Source: Sulfitobacter delicatus
Lineage (GTDB): Bacteria > Pseudomonadota > Alphaproteobacteria > Rhodobacterales > Rhodobacteraceae
Reading direction: 5' to 3'
Length of the DNA: 64,000 nt
NCBI RefSeq assembly: GCF_900102535.1
Contig: NZ_FNBP01000007.1
Location: 124,001-188,000, forward strand
The notes beneath the pieces are model-generated. The model did no database searches, was not told where the DNA came from, and saw only the letters and a program-made list of their open reading frames with translations. Numbering within the stretch: the first letter of the stretch is position 1; each line of letters starts with the position of its first letter. A program made the position numbers and the translations under genes. Below, piece after piece: positions 35,314-45,275 of the stretch.

Positions 35314-36087
35314 TCATGCTTTGGCGAAGGGGTCCACCGGATAGCTCACATGCGCCAAGTACAGGCCCTGCGGCGGGCAGACCGGTCCGCAGGCGGCACG
35401 GTCCTTGGCCGCCAGTGCCGCAGCCATATCCGCAACACTCCATGACCCAGCCCCGACACGCTCCAGCGTGCCGACAAAACTACGCACCTGATTGTGCAGG
35501 AACGACCGCGCCCGCACGTCAAAATGATACTCGGTCCCTCCCAAGGTCTCGACCTCGGACACTTTTAGACGGTCCAGTGTTTTGATCGGGCTTTCTGCCT
35601 GACAGATGGTCGAGCGGAAGGTGGTGAAGTCATGCTTGCCCACTAGCAGATCAGCGGCGGCCTGCATGGCCTCCACATCCAGCGGATGTTTGATTTGCCA
35701 CACCAGCCCCGCCTGATGCACCGCAGGGGCACGGCGCGAAAGGATACGAAAGTGATACCGCCGTTCTAACGCCGAGAAACGCGCATGGAAATCATCCGGC
35801 GCCAGCACACACTCGGTGATCGCGATAGGCTGCGGTTTCAGATGGTAATTCAGCGCCTCGCCCAGGCGAAACGGCGACCAGTCACGCTCCATATCGCAAT
35901 GGGCCACTTGGCCCAGACCGTGCACTCCGGTGTCGGTCCGCCCGGCGGCGGCAATCGTATGCGCACGCGGCTCCAACCGCGCCAGCGCGGTCTCGATGAA
36001 ACCTTGCACAGTGGGCAGGTCCACCTGTCGCTGCCAGCCGTTGAACGGCGCGCCGTGGTATTCGATTTTCAGAGCATATCTGGGCAT
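35314..36087 (-). CDS. truA: tRNA pseudouridine(38-40) synthase
   Basis: Encodes 257 residues from the ATG at 36087 ([21 protein letters not shown]). TruA makes pseudouridine at tRNA positions 38-40. The catalytic aspartate is in [11 protein letters not shown] and the C-terminal [14 protein letters not shown] is typical. The gene is divergent from ycjX and ends four bases from the inverted-repeat element. Confidence 0.95.
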   Translation of the reverse strand: MPRYALKIEYHGAPFNGWQRQVDLPTVQGFIETALARLEPRAHTIAAAGRTDTGVHGLGQVAHCDMERDWSPFRLGEALNYHLKPQPIAITECVLAPDDFHARFSALERRYHFRILSRRAPAVHQAGLVWQIKHPLDVEAMQAAADLLVGKHDFTTFRSTICQAESPIKTLDRLKVSEVETLGGTEYHFDVRARSFLHNQVRSFVGTLERVGAGSWSVADMAAALAAKDRAACGPVCPPQGLYLAHVSYPVDPFAKA

Positions 36088-36176
36088 GGACGCGGCCTTA
36101 GCGCGGGCGGGCGCTTCTGGCAATCCCTGCCTGCCAGCCCTATGTTAGCGACAAAGACAAAGGGACGGGCGCAGCA

Positions 36177-37604
36177 TTGGGTATTACAGGCATCGCCGAC
36201 GGCATCTGGCGGCAGTTTGAGAATGTCACCGACACGGTGGGCGAGACGTTTTTCGAGCCGGTGATCCGGCTTGGCGTTACGGGCCTTGCACGCTCGGGCA
36301 AAACGGTTTTCATTACCTCGCTGGTGGCAAACCTGTTGGACCGAGGGCGGATGCCGGGGCTGCTCGCGGCCTCCGAAGGGCGGATCGAAGCGGCGTTCTT
36401 GCAGCCCCAGCCCGATGACACCGTGCCGCGCTTTGACTATGAGAACCACCTCGCCGCACTGACGGGCAAGACGCCCCATTGGCCCGAGAGCACGCGGGCG
36501 ATCTCGGAACTGCGGCTGTCGCTCAAGGTGCGGCCCAATGGGCTTCTTGCAGGGCTGCAAGGGCCGCGCACGCTGCATCTGGATATTGTCGACTACCCCG
36601 GCGAATGGCTGCTCGATCTGGCGCTGATGGACGTGAGCTATGCTGAATGGTCCGCGCAGGTGGTGGAGCGCATCGCAAACCGCGAGGAAGCCGCGGGCTT
36701 TCGCGCCTTGGCGGAACAGACCGACCCCCATGCGGAACTGGACGAGACCACCGCCCGCAAACTTGCCGACAGCTTTGCCGACTACCTGCAAACCGCCCGC
36801 GCCAATGGCTATTCCGACTGCACGCCGGGGCGGTTCTTGCTGCCCGGTGACCTTGCCGGTTCGCCCGTGCTGACCTTCGCGCCGCTGCCCGGTTCCGACG
36901 GTGCGCCGCGCAAATCGTTGATCCGCGAAATGGCACGGCGGTTTGAGGCTTATAAGAAACAAGTGGTGCAGCCCTTCTTCCGCGATCACTTTGCGCGGAT
37001 CGACAGGCAGGTAGTGCTGGTTGATGCGCTTGGCGCGATCCACAAAGGGCCCCGCGCGGTCGAGGACTTGCGCGGTGCGATGGCCGATATTTTGGGTGCG
37101 TTCCGACCGGGGCGGAACAACTTTCTAAGCAGTCTGCTGCGCGGCAAGCGGGTGGAGAAAATCCTCTTTGCTGCGACCAAGGCGGACCACCTGCACCACA
37201 GCCAGCATCCGCGCCTCAGCGGCATCATGCAGGCGCTGATCCGCGAGGCGCGCGATCGGGCGCAATATGCGGGGGCGGGCACGCGGGCGATGGCGATCGC
37301 GAGCCTGCGGGCCACCACAGAGGATACGATGCCCCATGGGGGCGAGAACCTCGACGTAGTGCGCGGCACACTACTCAACGATGACGAAACCCGCGGGCGG
37401 CAGGCGGCCTTCTACCCCGGTGAGTTGCCCGAAGACCCGGCACATCTGCTGACCCCCGCACGGCAGGGCGCGCAGAATTGGCTGGGCGCGGACTACCAGA
37501 TTATGCGCTTTGCGCCTGCGGTGCTCGACCTGCGCCCCGGCGACGGGCCGCCGCATATCCGGCTGGACCGGGCTGCGGAGTTCCTGATCGGGGATCGGCT
37601 ATGA
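36177..37604 (+). CDS. ycjX: YcjX-family P-loop NTPase (DUF463)
   Basis: Encodes 475 residues from a TTG start with AGGGA about eleven bases upstream. The Walker A region is GVTGLARSGKTVFITSLV (about 35-52), followed by the family motif LHLDIVDYPGEWLLDL. YcjX proteins are GTPase-like stress-associated proteins usually encoded with the membrane protein YcjF, as here. Its stop overlaps the GNAT gene by four bases. The exact function is unknown. Confidence 0.88.
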   Translation: MGITGIADGIWRQFENVTDTVGETFFEPVIRLGVTGLARSGKTVFITSLVANLLDRGRMPGLLAASEGRIEAAFLQPQPDDTVPRFDYENHLAALTGKTPHWPESTRAISELRLSLKVRPNGLLAGLQGPRTLHLDIVDYPGEWLLDLALMDVSYAEWSAQVVERIANREEAAGFRALAEQTDPHAELDETTARKLADSFADYLQTARANGYSDCTPGRFLLPGDLAGSPVLTFAPLPGSDGAPRKSLIREMARRFEAYKKQVVQPFFRDHFARIDRQVVLVDALGAIHKGPRAVEDLRGAMADILGAFRPGRNNFLSSLLRGKRVEKILFAATKADHLHHSQHPRLSGIMQALIREARDRAQYAGAGTRAMAIASLRATTEDTMPHGGENLDVVRGTLLNDDETRGRQAAFYPGELPEDPAHLLTPARQGAQNWLGADYQIMRFAPAVLDLRPGDGPPHIRLDRAAEFLIGDRL

Positions 37605-38065
37605 GCGAGGTGCTGACACGTGCCGCCACCCTACGTGCAGCGCAGCCGCTGGACGCGGGGGCGGTGGGTGAGATCATGACGGACTTTGCCCGCGATACCA
37701 ATTGGTTGCCGCGCATTCATACCGCAGCCGAAGACATCGCCCATGCCGACGCGATGATCGCGCGCGGCTGGGTCACGGTGGCGGAACAAGGTGGACAGAT
37801 TGCCGGTTTCGCAGCCTGCACAGAGGGCGAATTGGACGCGCTTTTTGTGGCAGAGGGCGCGCGGGGGCAGGGCGTTGGCTCGGCACTGTTGAACCGGCTT
37901 AAGGCTAGGCACCCGGCGCTGACCTGCTGGACCTTTCAAGCCAATGCACCCGCCATCGCCTTTTACCGCCAGCATGGCTTTGCCGAAACCGCACGCGGCG
38001 ATGGCAGTGCCAATGACGAAGGTCTGCCCGACCTTACATTGCAATGGCAGAGGGAGGCCGCCTGA
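37601..38065 (+). CDS. GNAT-family N-acetyltransferase
   Basis: Encodes 154 residues with a single GNAT domain; the acetyl-CoA loop is FVAEGARGQGVGSALL (about 87-102) and the C-terminal AIAFYRQHGFAE is typical. The substrate is unknown. It is wedged between ycjX and ycjF with overlaps on both sides (ATGA and TGATG), so it must be produced with them and may modify a component of that system. Confidence 0.85.
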   Translation: MSEVLTRAATLRAAQPLDAGAVGEIMTDFARDTNWLPRIHTAAEDIAHADAMIARGWVTVAEQGGQIAGFAACTEGELDALFVAEGARGQGVGSALLNRLKARHPALTCWTFQANAPAIAFYRQHGFAETARGDGSANDEGLPDLTLQWQREAA

Positions 38066-39069
38066 TGGCCCGAGGACCGATCCTGTTTGACCTAGAGGAT
38101 GACGCCAAGCCGCAGCCCTCGGTGGCCGAGGCCCAGCCGGTGCCTGATTTGGAGGCCGAGGCACCCGCGCCGAAAGGGCAGGCCATGCAGATCGCCGCAC
38201 AATTGGCGGCGCGCAAACCCTCACGGCTCGTGCGCCTGTTTTGGGGGTTGGCCGGGGCGCTCATCACGGCGCTAGTATCGATCGCTGCTTGGACTTTTGT
38301 GACCGACCTGATGGCGCGGTACCCGTTGCTTGGCTGGGCGATGACTCTCTTGCTCGGGGCATTCTTGCTGGTGCTGTTGCTCTTGTCCCTGCGCGAGTTG
38401 GCCGCTTTCGGGCGTCTCGCGCGTCTAGACGGATTGCGCCACGACGCGGGTGAAGCGTTGGCACAAGGGGATTTGGCGGCGGCACGTGGCGTGACCGACC
38501 GGCTTGAGGCGCTATACAAACACCGCGAGGATACACGCTGGGGCCGTGACCGTCTCACTGAATTGCGGGGCGATCAATTTGATGCAGAGGCGCTGCTAGG
38601 ACTGGCCGAACGCGAAGTTCTCGCACCCTTGGACCGTGCTGCTACGCGTGAGGTTGAGGTCGCGGCGCGGCAGGTGGCTGCCGTGACTGCGCTGGTGCCC
38701 TTGGCGCTGGCCGATGTAGCCGCGGCGCTAAGCAGCAACTTGCGGATGATCCGGCGCATTGCTGAAATCTACGGCGGGCGTTCTGGTTTCTTCGGCTCAT
38801 GGCGGCTGACCCGCGCGGTGCTCTCGCATCTGGTCGCGACGGGCGCCGTGGCGGTGGGCGATGACTTGATCGAGCCGCTCTTGGGCGGGTCTATCGTGGC
38901 AAAGCTGAGCCGCCGCTTCGGCGAAGGTTTGGTGAACGGGGCGCTGACCGCGCGGGTGGGTGTGGCAGCGATCGAGGTTTGTCGGCCACTGCCCTTCGCC
39001 CGCGAAAAGCGACCCGGTGTGCGGGGTATCATCAAACGCGCGCTCACCGGGGTATTCGGTAAGGAATAG
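38065..39069 (+). CDS. ycjF: YcjF-family membrane protein (DUF697/TIGR01620)
   Basis: Encodes 334 residues. Two membrane helices (about 62-82 and 92-112) follow a 50-residue cytoplasmic start, and the C-terminal DUF697 region carries IRRIAEIYGGRSGFFGSWRL and LLGGSIVAKLSRRFGEG. It is the standard partner of YcjX. The ATG shares a base with the GNAT stop. The gene ends six bases before the convergent sulfotransferase gene. Confidence 0.85.
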   Translation: MARGPILFDLEDDAKPQPSVAEAQPVPDLEAEAPAPKGQAMQIAAQLAARKPSRLVRLFWGLAGALITALVSIAAWTFVTDLMARYPLLGWAMTLLLGAFLLVLLLLSLRELAAFGRLARLDGLRHDAGEALAQGDLAAARGVTDRLEALYKHREDTRWGRDRLTELRGDQFDAEALLGLAEREVLAPLDRAATREVEVAARQVAAVTALVPLALADVAAALSSNLRMIRRIAEIYGGRSGFFGSWRLTRAVLSHLVATGAVAVGDDLIEPLLGGSIVAKLSRRFGEGLVNGALTARVGVAAIEVCRPLPFAREKRPGVRGIIKRALTGVFGKE

Positions 39070-39075
39070 ATAGAG

Positions 39076-39852
39076 TTAGGGTGCGGCTGCCTCGCGCACG
39101 GCGCGCAGCGGGTGTTGAACCAACCCTTCGTATGGCACGACATGCAGGCCCGGCTGATAGCCCCATCTCGCGACCTGTTCAGCCTGTGAGGCGGTCATCT
39201 CTGTAGCCCCCCGATACTGCTGGTTGCCATCTGCGATGGCTTCGGGTGTTGAGGTTTCTGGAAGGTCCAGAAAGCCCGCGATCCGGCGGAGCGCTTTGGG
39301 CGTGTCTGCAACGATATCTTCATAGCGCAAAATCATGACCGCATGCAGATAGGGCAGGTCAGCCATCATCTGCGCCTGCGCTGCGAGCCAATGGTCAATC
39401 AACGTGGCGGGTGCCTCGTCTACCCAAGACGCGACAGAGGCCGCAACCGCCTCCGGGTGGCGCAGCACGACGATAAACTGCGACATCGGAAAGAGCTGCT
39501 GCAGGAGGCGCATTCGGGTGAGGTTCACCGGCGACTTCTCAACCCGCCACTGCAGATCAGGGGCGAACCACGGGGCCCAGTCATGCTCCAATCGCTCTCG
39601 TGTCTTCAAGCTGTTGAGCGGGTGATCTTCGGTCAGATGTTCCGCCGGGTTGATGGCGAAATGCATGGGGCGGCCAGAGAGTGCTGTGTGCGGAATGGCC
39701 CCTTGCAGATAGACCCCTTCGTTCTCCGGCGCGGCGGAACCGGTGATCCCACCCGCGCCCGGCAGGGCATTGGCCAGACGGTTCACCAGTGATGTTCCCG
39801 AGCGATGCAAGCCTCCGATAAACAGATAACGCGGAGGGGTTTGCAGGGTCAT
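39076..39852 (-). CDS. PAPS-type sulfotransferase family protein
   Basis: Encodes 258 residues. The N-terminal 5'-phosphosulphate loop FIGGLHRSGTSLVNRL and the 3'-phosphate-binding region VVLRHPEAVAASVASW identify a bacterial sulfotransferase of the Sulfotransfer_3-like group. It would transfer sulphate from PAPS to a hydroxyl acceptor. It is divergent from the glycosyltransferase operon across 150 bp, which suggests, without proof, sulphation of that operon's glycan or glycolipid. Confidence 0.82.
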   Translation of the reverse strand: MTLQTPPRYLFIGGLHRSGTSLVNRLANALPGAGGITGSAAPENEGVYLQGAIPHTALSGRPMHFAINPAEHLTEDHPLNSLKTRERLEHDWAPWFAPDLQWRVEKSPVNLTRMRLLQQLFPMSQFIVVLRHPEAVAASVASWVDEAPATLIDHWLAAQAQMMADLPYLHAVMILRYEDIVADTPKALRRIAGFLDLPETSTPEAIADGNQQYRGATEMTASQAEQVARWGYQPGLHVVPYEGLVQHPLRAVREAAAP

Positions 39853-40002
39853 GCGGGGCTTTCAACAGATGGAAATTCGCGGAGTGATGGGAGCCCAGCT
39901 AGCGCCGCTCAGAGCAGGGTCCAGTTCTAAATGAGTTAACATTTGTTATCGGAACGGAAAGGGTCATCCGGGGGCTTCCTATTCCGTAAGGAGACCCGTT
40001 TC

Positions 40003-42051
40003 ATGCACATTTGCCACATCGCTCTGGGGGGCTGTTTGACCGCCCCAAATGTCAATTATGGCGTTACCGAAGATACCGGTGGCCATATTGCCTATATCCT
40101 CGGCGCAGCCCGCGCGCAGGCGGCACGGCGTGATGTGGACGGGGTTCAGATTGTCACCCGCGCTTTCGATGACCCGGCTCTGGGCGCGGTGCATACGCAG
40201 ACCGAGCAGCAGGTCGGTCGGGGCTTGTCGATCCGCCGCCTCTGGACGGCGCAGCGTGGGTATCTGAGCAAGGAGAACCTCGCTGCTGAGGTGCCCGCGT
40301 TGACCGAGGCCTTTCTCGCAAGTCTAGCAGCAGCCACCCGCAAACCCGACGTGATCCATGCGCATTTCGCTGATGCCGCAGAACTCGCGCTGGCCGCGCG
40401 GGAACGGTTCGGCATTCCGGTGATCTATACGCCGCATTCACTTGCGCTGAGCAAATCTGGCGCGTCGGTCGACCAGAAACGCGTCGAAGCTGAGCGTCGC
40501 GCGTTGATGGAAACAGACGCCGTCGTGCTCTCTTCACGCGATGAGGCCGAGCATCAGGTTGCAGCCTATGGCGACGGCGCGCAGGCGCGGGTGCACCGCG
40601 TGTCACCCGGCGTGTCCCTGCGGCGACCGGCGGCGCAGGGCGCGGGGCGGGCGCTACTGGCCGAGACTCTCGACACGCCGGACCGCCCCATGCTGCTCGC
40701 CGTAGCGCGCCCTGTGGCGCGCAAAAACCTCGCGACCCTGGCGCGGGTCTTTGCCAATAGCCCTGCATTGCAGGATCGGGCCAATCTCGTGATCCTCGCA
40801 GGTCAGCACGGCGATCCGTTGCAGGCCAATGCAGAGGCGCGGGGCGAGTTGGACCAATTGCGCGCGCTGCTGGGTGCCGAAGCGTTGCGGGGCCAAGTTG
40901 CCTTGCCGCCGCGCCATACCCAGGCGGACGTTGCAGCCCTCTATGATGGGGCGGCGCAGAGCGGCGGGGTATTTGTGAACCTTGCACTGCATGAACCTTT
41001 CGGTCTGACCATGCTGGAAGCCGCGTCTCACGGTCTTCCGGTGGTGGCGACACAAGAAGGCGGCCCGGCGGATATTGTGGCCGACCTTGGCCACGGCATC
41101 TGTGTGCCGCCGCGCGACGAAGCTGCGATTGAGGCGGCTTTGCTGAAGCTGTTGGACGATCAGGCGCTGTGGTCTGACGCGGCCATAGCAGGCCGGGCGC
41201 ATGTCTCGCGCTATGACTGGGCGCAATGGGCGGAAAGCGTGCAGCAAATCTGCCACGAGATCCGCAACCCTCGCCCGGCACGCGATACCCATGTCATGCT
41301 GGCCAGCGACATCGACAATACGCTGACCGGCTGCGTGCCTTCGGCAGCGCTCTTCGGTGCTTGGATTGCCCGCGATCGCCCGCTTTTTGCCGTTGCGACA
41401 GGGCGGTCGTTGCCCGAGGCGCGGCGGATCCTGCGTGATTGGGATTTGCCCACACCGCAGGTGTTCATCACATCCGTCGGCACCGAAGTATACCTCCCTG
41501 ATAGCAAAGGCCGTCTTTGCCTCGACGCCGAGTTTGCGCGCAAGCTGAACGCCTCTTGGCACCGCGACCATGTCGCGCGGGTGCTATCAGAATTCGGCTT
41601 TAACTGGCAGCCCGAGGTCGAGCAGCGCCGCTGGAAGCTGAGCGGCTATGGCGACATGCGCACCGCGCGGCGGTTGGAGCGTCTCTTTACCCGGCGCGGC
41701 GTTGCGGCACAAATCGTGGCGTCGCATGGTCGAATGATCGACGTTCTGCCCCGCGCTGCGGGCAAGGGGCCTGCGGTCTGTGCGGCTGCGAAACGTTTGG
41801 GCCTACCCATGAACCGCGTCGTGGTTGCGGGGGACAGCGGCAATGACTTCGACATGTTGCAGACTGTCGAAGCCGGACCGGGGCGTGGCATCCTTGTGGG
41901 CAACGCGATGGACGGCATGCGCGAGCGTTGTGCCGGCGGGCGGATCTATATGGCGCGGGCGTCCCATGCGGCGGGTGTATTGGAAGGGTTGGAGACCTTC
42001 GGATTTGCCCAAAATGCCATGGATTCTGATAGCAAGATGGTGGCCCAATGA
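40003..42051 (+). CDS. Sucrose-phosphate-synthase-like glycosyltransferase fused to a HAD phosphatase
   Basis: Encodes 682 residues from an ATG with an AAGGAG site. Residues 1-420 form a GT4 glycosyltransferase of the sucrose-phosphate synthase type: TEDTGGHIAYILG at the start, ARPVARKNLATLA, and EPFGLTMLEAASHGLPVVAT. Residues 430-682 are a HAD-IIB phosphatase with nucleophile Asp436 in LASDIDNTLTGC and the late motif VVAGDSGNDFDML. This fusion could make and dephosphorylate a sucrose- or mannosylfructose-like disaccharide. It heads an operon with three other glycosyltransferases. Confidence 0.85.
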   Translation: MHICHIALGGCLTAPNVNYGVTEDTGGHIAYILGAARAQAARRDVDGVQIVTRAFDDPALGAVHTQTEQQVGRGLSIRRLWTAQRGYLSKENLAAEVPALTEAFLASLAAATRKPDVIHAHFADAAELALAARERFGIPVIYTPHSLALSKSGASVDQKRVEAERRALMETDAVVLSSRDEAEHQVAAYGDGAQARVHRVSPGVSLRRPAAQGAGRALLAETLDTPDRPMLLAVARPVARKNLATLARVFANSPALQDRANLVILAGQHGDPLQANAEARGELDQLRALLGAEALRGQVALPPRHTQADVAALYDGAAQSGGVFVNLALHEPFGLTMLEAASHGLPVVATQEGGPADIVADLGHGICVPPRDEAAIEAALLKLLDDQALWSDAAIAGRAHVSRYDWAQWAESVQQICHEIRNPRPARDTHVMLASDIDNTLTGCVPSAALFGAWIARDRPLFAVATGRSLPEARRILRDWDLPTPQVFITSVGTEVYLPDSKGRLCLDAEFARKLNASWHRDHVARVLSEFGFNWQPEVEQRRWKLSGYGDMRTARRLERLFTRRGVAAQIVASHGRMIDVLPRAAGKGPAVCAAAKRLGLPMNRVVVAGDSGNDFDMLQTVEAGPGRGILVGNAMDGMRERCAGGRIYMARASHAAGVLEGLETFGFAQNAMDSDSKMVAQ

Positions 42052-43205
42052 CCCGGCCCATCGGATACTTCGTGCACCACCAAGGCCGGGGCCATGCCGA
42101 GCGCTGCGCCGCCGTGGTCAACGCCTTACCGGAAAGTCAGTCGGTTACAGTCTTTTGCGCGAAGCCGGACATATTCCCCGCCTTCACCCGTCCGGTCGAG
42201 ATGATTTCCCTGCCGTCGCTGTTCGAACCGTCCGGGCAGGAAGACATCCACGACAAAACCACGGCGCCCGATACCGTTCACTGCGCGCCACTGGGTTGGC
42301 CGGGCATCCGTCAGGCGATGGCACAGCTCGCAGGGTGGTTTGCCAGCGCCAATCCGGTGCTGATGATCAGCGATGTCTCTGCCGAAGTGGCGCAACTGGC
42401 GCGGCTTTGTTCCGTGCCCCATGTAAAAGTCCTGCAGCATGGTCTGCGGGACGATCCGGGGCACAGGGCGGCTTACGACGGCGCGGTGGGGCTGCTATGT
42501 CCGGGCGCTGAAGCTTTAGCGCAGCCGGATTGGCCCGAACGTCATCTGGCCAAAAGCCATTTCGCGGGTGGCTTGGGCGTCGACGTCCAACGGCCCGATC
42601 CTGCGCGGCGCGCTGCGGCCCGTAGTGCGCTTGGCGTGTCCCCGGATCAGCGGCTGGTCGTCGTGATGTCTGGCGGGGGCGGGACGGGGTTCGCCTCGGC
42701 CCCCTTTGGCATTTCCGCCCGCGCTATGCCCGAGACCGCGTTTATCACCATTGGCCAAACGGCGCGGGACTGGCATGCGACCGAGCCTGCCAATCTTCAG
42801 CATCACGGTTGGGTCGACAACGCTGCAGACTATCTAGCTGCAGCCGATATGGTTGTGGCCTCTACTGGCAACACCACCTGCCACCAGATACTTGCCGCCG
42901 AAACCCCTTGGCTGGCCGTGCCCGAATGGCGCTATTTCGACGAACAGGTCGAGAAGGCCAAAGCCCTTGCGCGCGCCGGAGCAGCCCATCACCTGCCGCA
43001 TTTTCCGGCCTCCGCGGGCCAGTGGAAAACCGCGATACAGCAGACGCTCGAAACCCATGACCCGGCGCGACAACGCGCCCTGGTCGATGAGAACGCAGCG
43101 GCGGGAACCGCCCGCTGGTTGACCGGGTTAAGCGACAGCCTGCTGCCCGAAACATCTAATAATTCCGGAGATTTACATGACGTCGTTCACCCCATCCGCG
43201 CCTAA
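42048..43205 (+). CDS. MurG-like GT-B glycosyltransferase
   Basis: Encodes 385 residues, starting within the stop of the previous gene (ATGA). The N-terminus MTRPIGYFVHHQGRGHAERC and the C-terminal donor-site region VVASTGNTTCHQILAAETPW resemble UDP-sugar GT-B enzymes of the MurG/GT28 type. Donor and acceptor are unknown. The last 29 bases overlap the next gene in another frame. Confidence 0.75.
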   Translation: MTRPIGYFVHHQGRGHAERCAAVVNALPESQSVTVFCAKPDIFPAFTRPVEMISLPSLFEPSGQEDIHDKTTAPDTVHCAPLGWPGIRQAMAQLAGWFASANPVLMISDVSAEVAQLARLCSVPHVKVLQHGLRDDPGHRAAYDGAVGLLCPGAEALAQPDWPERHLAKSHFAGGLGVDVQRPDPARRAAARSALGVSPDQRLVVVMSGGGGTGFASAPFGISARAMPETAFITIGQTARDWHATEPANLQHHGWVDNAADYLAAADMVVASTGNTTCHQILAAETPWLAVPEWRYFDEQVEKAKALARAGAAHHLPHFPASAGQWKTAIQQTLETHDPARQRALVDENAAAGTARWLTGLSDSLLPETSNNSGDLHDVVHPIRA

Positions 43206-44121
43206 TGAAACCAAGGTCAGCGCCCTGACGCTCGCCCGCGGGCGCGAGGCGCATCTGCGTAATGTCATTCTCGGGCTGACCCGTCAGACCCGGCAGCCGG
43301 ATGAACTGGTGATCGGGGTCATGCAAGACACGCTCTATGACAACCTGCCGCAGACAGATTTCCCGATCCGTCAGGTGCAGGTGACAGGCCGCGAACTGCC
43401 GTTGTCTCGCGCGCGGAACACCGTGGCAGCCGAGGCCACCGGCGAGTGCCTGGTCTTCCTTGATGTGGACTGTATCCCCGCAGCGGAGCTTATCGCGGAC
43501 TATACGCGCTATGCCGCGCCCGGGAATGGGCTGATCATGGGCGAGGTCAACTACCTCCCGGCCGGAACCGCCACCGAGGGTTGGGGCTACCGTGACCTCG
43601 AGGCCGTTGCTGTGCGCCATTCCGACCGCCAAGGGCCGCCCGCGAAAGGGTTAAAGCGTTGCAACGACTACCGATGCTTCTGGTCGCTGAACTTTGCCAT
43701 TCACCGCGCCGATTGGGACCGCTCAGGCGGCTTCGACGAACGCTTTACCGGTTATGGCGGTGAGGATACGGATTTCGGGCGCGAGTTGGACGAACGCGGC
43801 GTGGCGATCCATTGGGCAAAAGGGGCTAAGGTCTTTCACCAGCATCACCCGCATTGCATGCCGCCCATTCACCACATCCCTTCGATCCTGCGCAATACCG
43901 AGATTTTCGCAGAGAAATGGGGTCACCGCACCATGAATCACTGGCTCACCGCCTTTCGTCTGATGGGTTTGGTGGGCACGGACGGCGACGCGCTGGTGCA
44001 ACTGCGCGAACCCGATGCAGATGACTTTGCACTTTGCGAGCAGCAGTCGGACCAGCCCTACGCCAACACCGCGCGCGTGCTGCGCTATCTGCGGGGCGAA
44101 GAGCGGATCGCGGCGGAATGA
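43177..44121 (+). CDS. Family 2 (GT-A) glycosyltransferase
   Basis: Encodes 314 residues. The GT-A core includes SRARNTVAAEATGECLVFLDVDCIP, where LDVDC supplies the metal-binding DxD, and the acceptor region GGFDERFTGYGGEDTDFGRE, typical of galactosyltransferase-like GT2/GT27 proteins. No membrane helix is seen, so it is probably a soluble or peripheral enzyme. It begins 29 bases inside the previous gene and overlaps the next by four bases. Confidence 0.83.
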   Translation: MTSFTPSAPNETKVSALTLARGREAHLRNVILGLTRQTRQPDELVIGVMQDTLYDNLPQTDFPIRQVQVTGRELPLSRARNTVAAEATGECLVFLDVDCIPAAELIADYTRYAAPGNGLIMGEVNYLPAGTATEGWGYRDLEAVAVRHSDRQGPPAKGLKRCNDYRCFWSLNFAIHRADWDRSGGFDERFTGYGGEDTDFGRELDERGVAIHWAKGAKVFHQHHPHCMPPIHHIPSILRNTEIFAEKWGHRTMNHWLTAFRLMGLVGTDGDALVQLREPDADDFALCEQQSDQPYANTARVLRYLRGEERIAAE

Positions 44122-45275
44122 CACTGCGCATCGCCATCGTCGGCCACATTCGCCACCCCATTGCGCCGCCGTTCAAGGGGGGCATGGAGGCTTTTACTCA
44201 TGCGTTGGCGCGGATGCTGGCCGAGCGGGGGCATGATGTGACCCTCTTGGCCAGCGGCGACAGCGCTACGGGCCTGCCGCCGGGAGTGAAACTGCTGCCG
44301 ATCTGCGATGCCCATTATGATGCGCGTTTTCCATGGCATAATTTTCATGGAACTGACGTGCTAAACGACCACCTAGACGCCTGCTATGCCCGCGCTGCGC
44401 GACTGCTGCTCGACGGGCGGTTCGACGTGGTTCACAACAATGCACTGCATCGGTTTCTGCCGCGGCTTTCGCGGGCCGAGCGGTTGCCGATGGTAACCTC
44501 GCTTCATATTCCGCCATTCAAAGTCTTGCGCCGCGCAATCACAGATGGGGCGGCGCCATGGCATCTGCCAACCGTTGTCTCAGAGCGGCAGCGCGACATC
44601 TGGTGGCCCGAAGGCGCGCCGGAGACGTCGCACGTGGTGCACAACGGAATAGACCTCGCCCGCTGGCCGCAGGGCAAATTGGGGGATGGCAGCGCGGTCT
44701 GGGCCGGGCGGATCACCCCAACCAAGGGCACGCATCTTGCTGCCGAGGCCGCTCAGCGTGCCGGAGTGCCGCTGCGCATTTACGGGATCGTGGAGCATGA
44801 GGATTATTTTAACGACGCTGTGAAGCCGCATTTGCATCGGGCCGTGGAATATGTCGGTCATCTTAATACGGCAGATTTGGTCGAGGCTTATGGCCGGGCA
44901 TCGGTCGCGCTCTTCACGCCGCAATGGGAAGAACCCTTTGGTCTCGCCGCTGTGGAAGCCATGGCGACGGGTCTGCCTGTCGCGGCGACTCCGCATGGCG
45001 CGGTTGAGGAGGTGCTGGGCGAAGCCGGTGTCATCGCCAGTGAGGACACGTCGGAAGCGCTGGCAGATGCCTTGCGACAAGCGCTCAAAATCTCCGCCGA
45101 AGTACCACGTGCGCGGGTCGCGCGGCTGTTTGATGCCCGCCAGATGGTGGATAAGTTCGAAGCGCTTTACCGCACTGCCCACGCGCGGCGGCGTGAAGGG
45201 GCGGTCGAAAAGACCTATCCGGAATTTGCCCTGCGGGTCGAAGAAACGCGCCGCCCAACGGTGGCTGCCAGTTAA
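44118..45275 (+). CDS. Family 4 (GT-B) glycosyltransferase
   Basis: Encodes 385 residues from the ATG overlapping the previous stop. The N-terminal donor/acceptor loop IRHPIAPPFKGGMEAFTH and the C-terminal nucleotide-sugar motif PQWEEPFGLAAVEAMATGLPV are classic GT4. It is the last gene of the four-gene operon. Its stop codon overlaps that of the convergent Crp/Fnr regulator by four bases. Confidence 0.85.
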   Translation: MTLRIAIVGHIRHPIAPPFKGGMEAFTHALARMLAERGHDVTLLASGDSATGLPPGVKLLPICDAHYDARFPWHNFHGTDVLNDHLDACYARAARLLLDGRFDVVHNNALHRFLPRLSRAERLPMVTSLHIPPFKVLRRAITDGAAPWHLPTVVSERQRDIWWPEGAPETSHVVHNGIDLARWPQGKLGDGSAVWAGRITPTKGTHLAAEAAQRAGVPLRIYGIVEHEDYFNDAVKPHLHRAVEYVGHLNTADLVEAYGRASVALFTPQWEEPFGLAAVEAMATGLPVAATPHGAVEEVLGEAGVIASEDTSEALADALRQALKISAEVPRARVARLFDARQMVDKFEALYRTAHARRREGAVEKTYPEFALRVEETRRPTVAAS

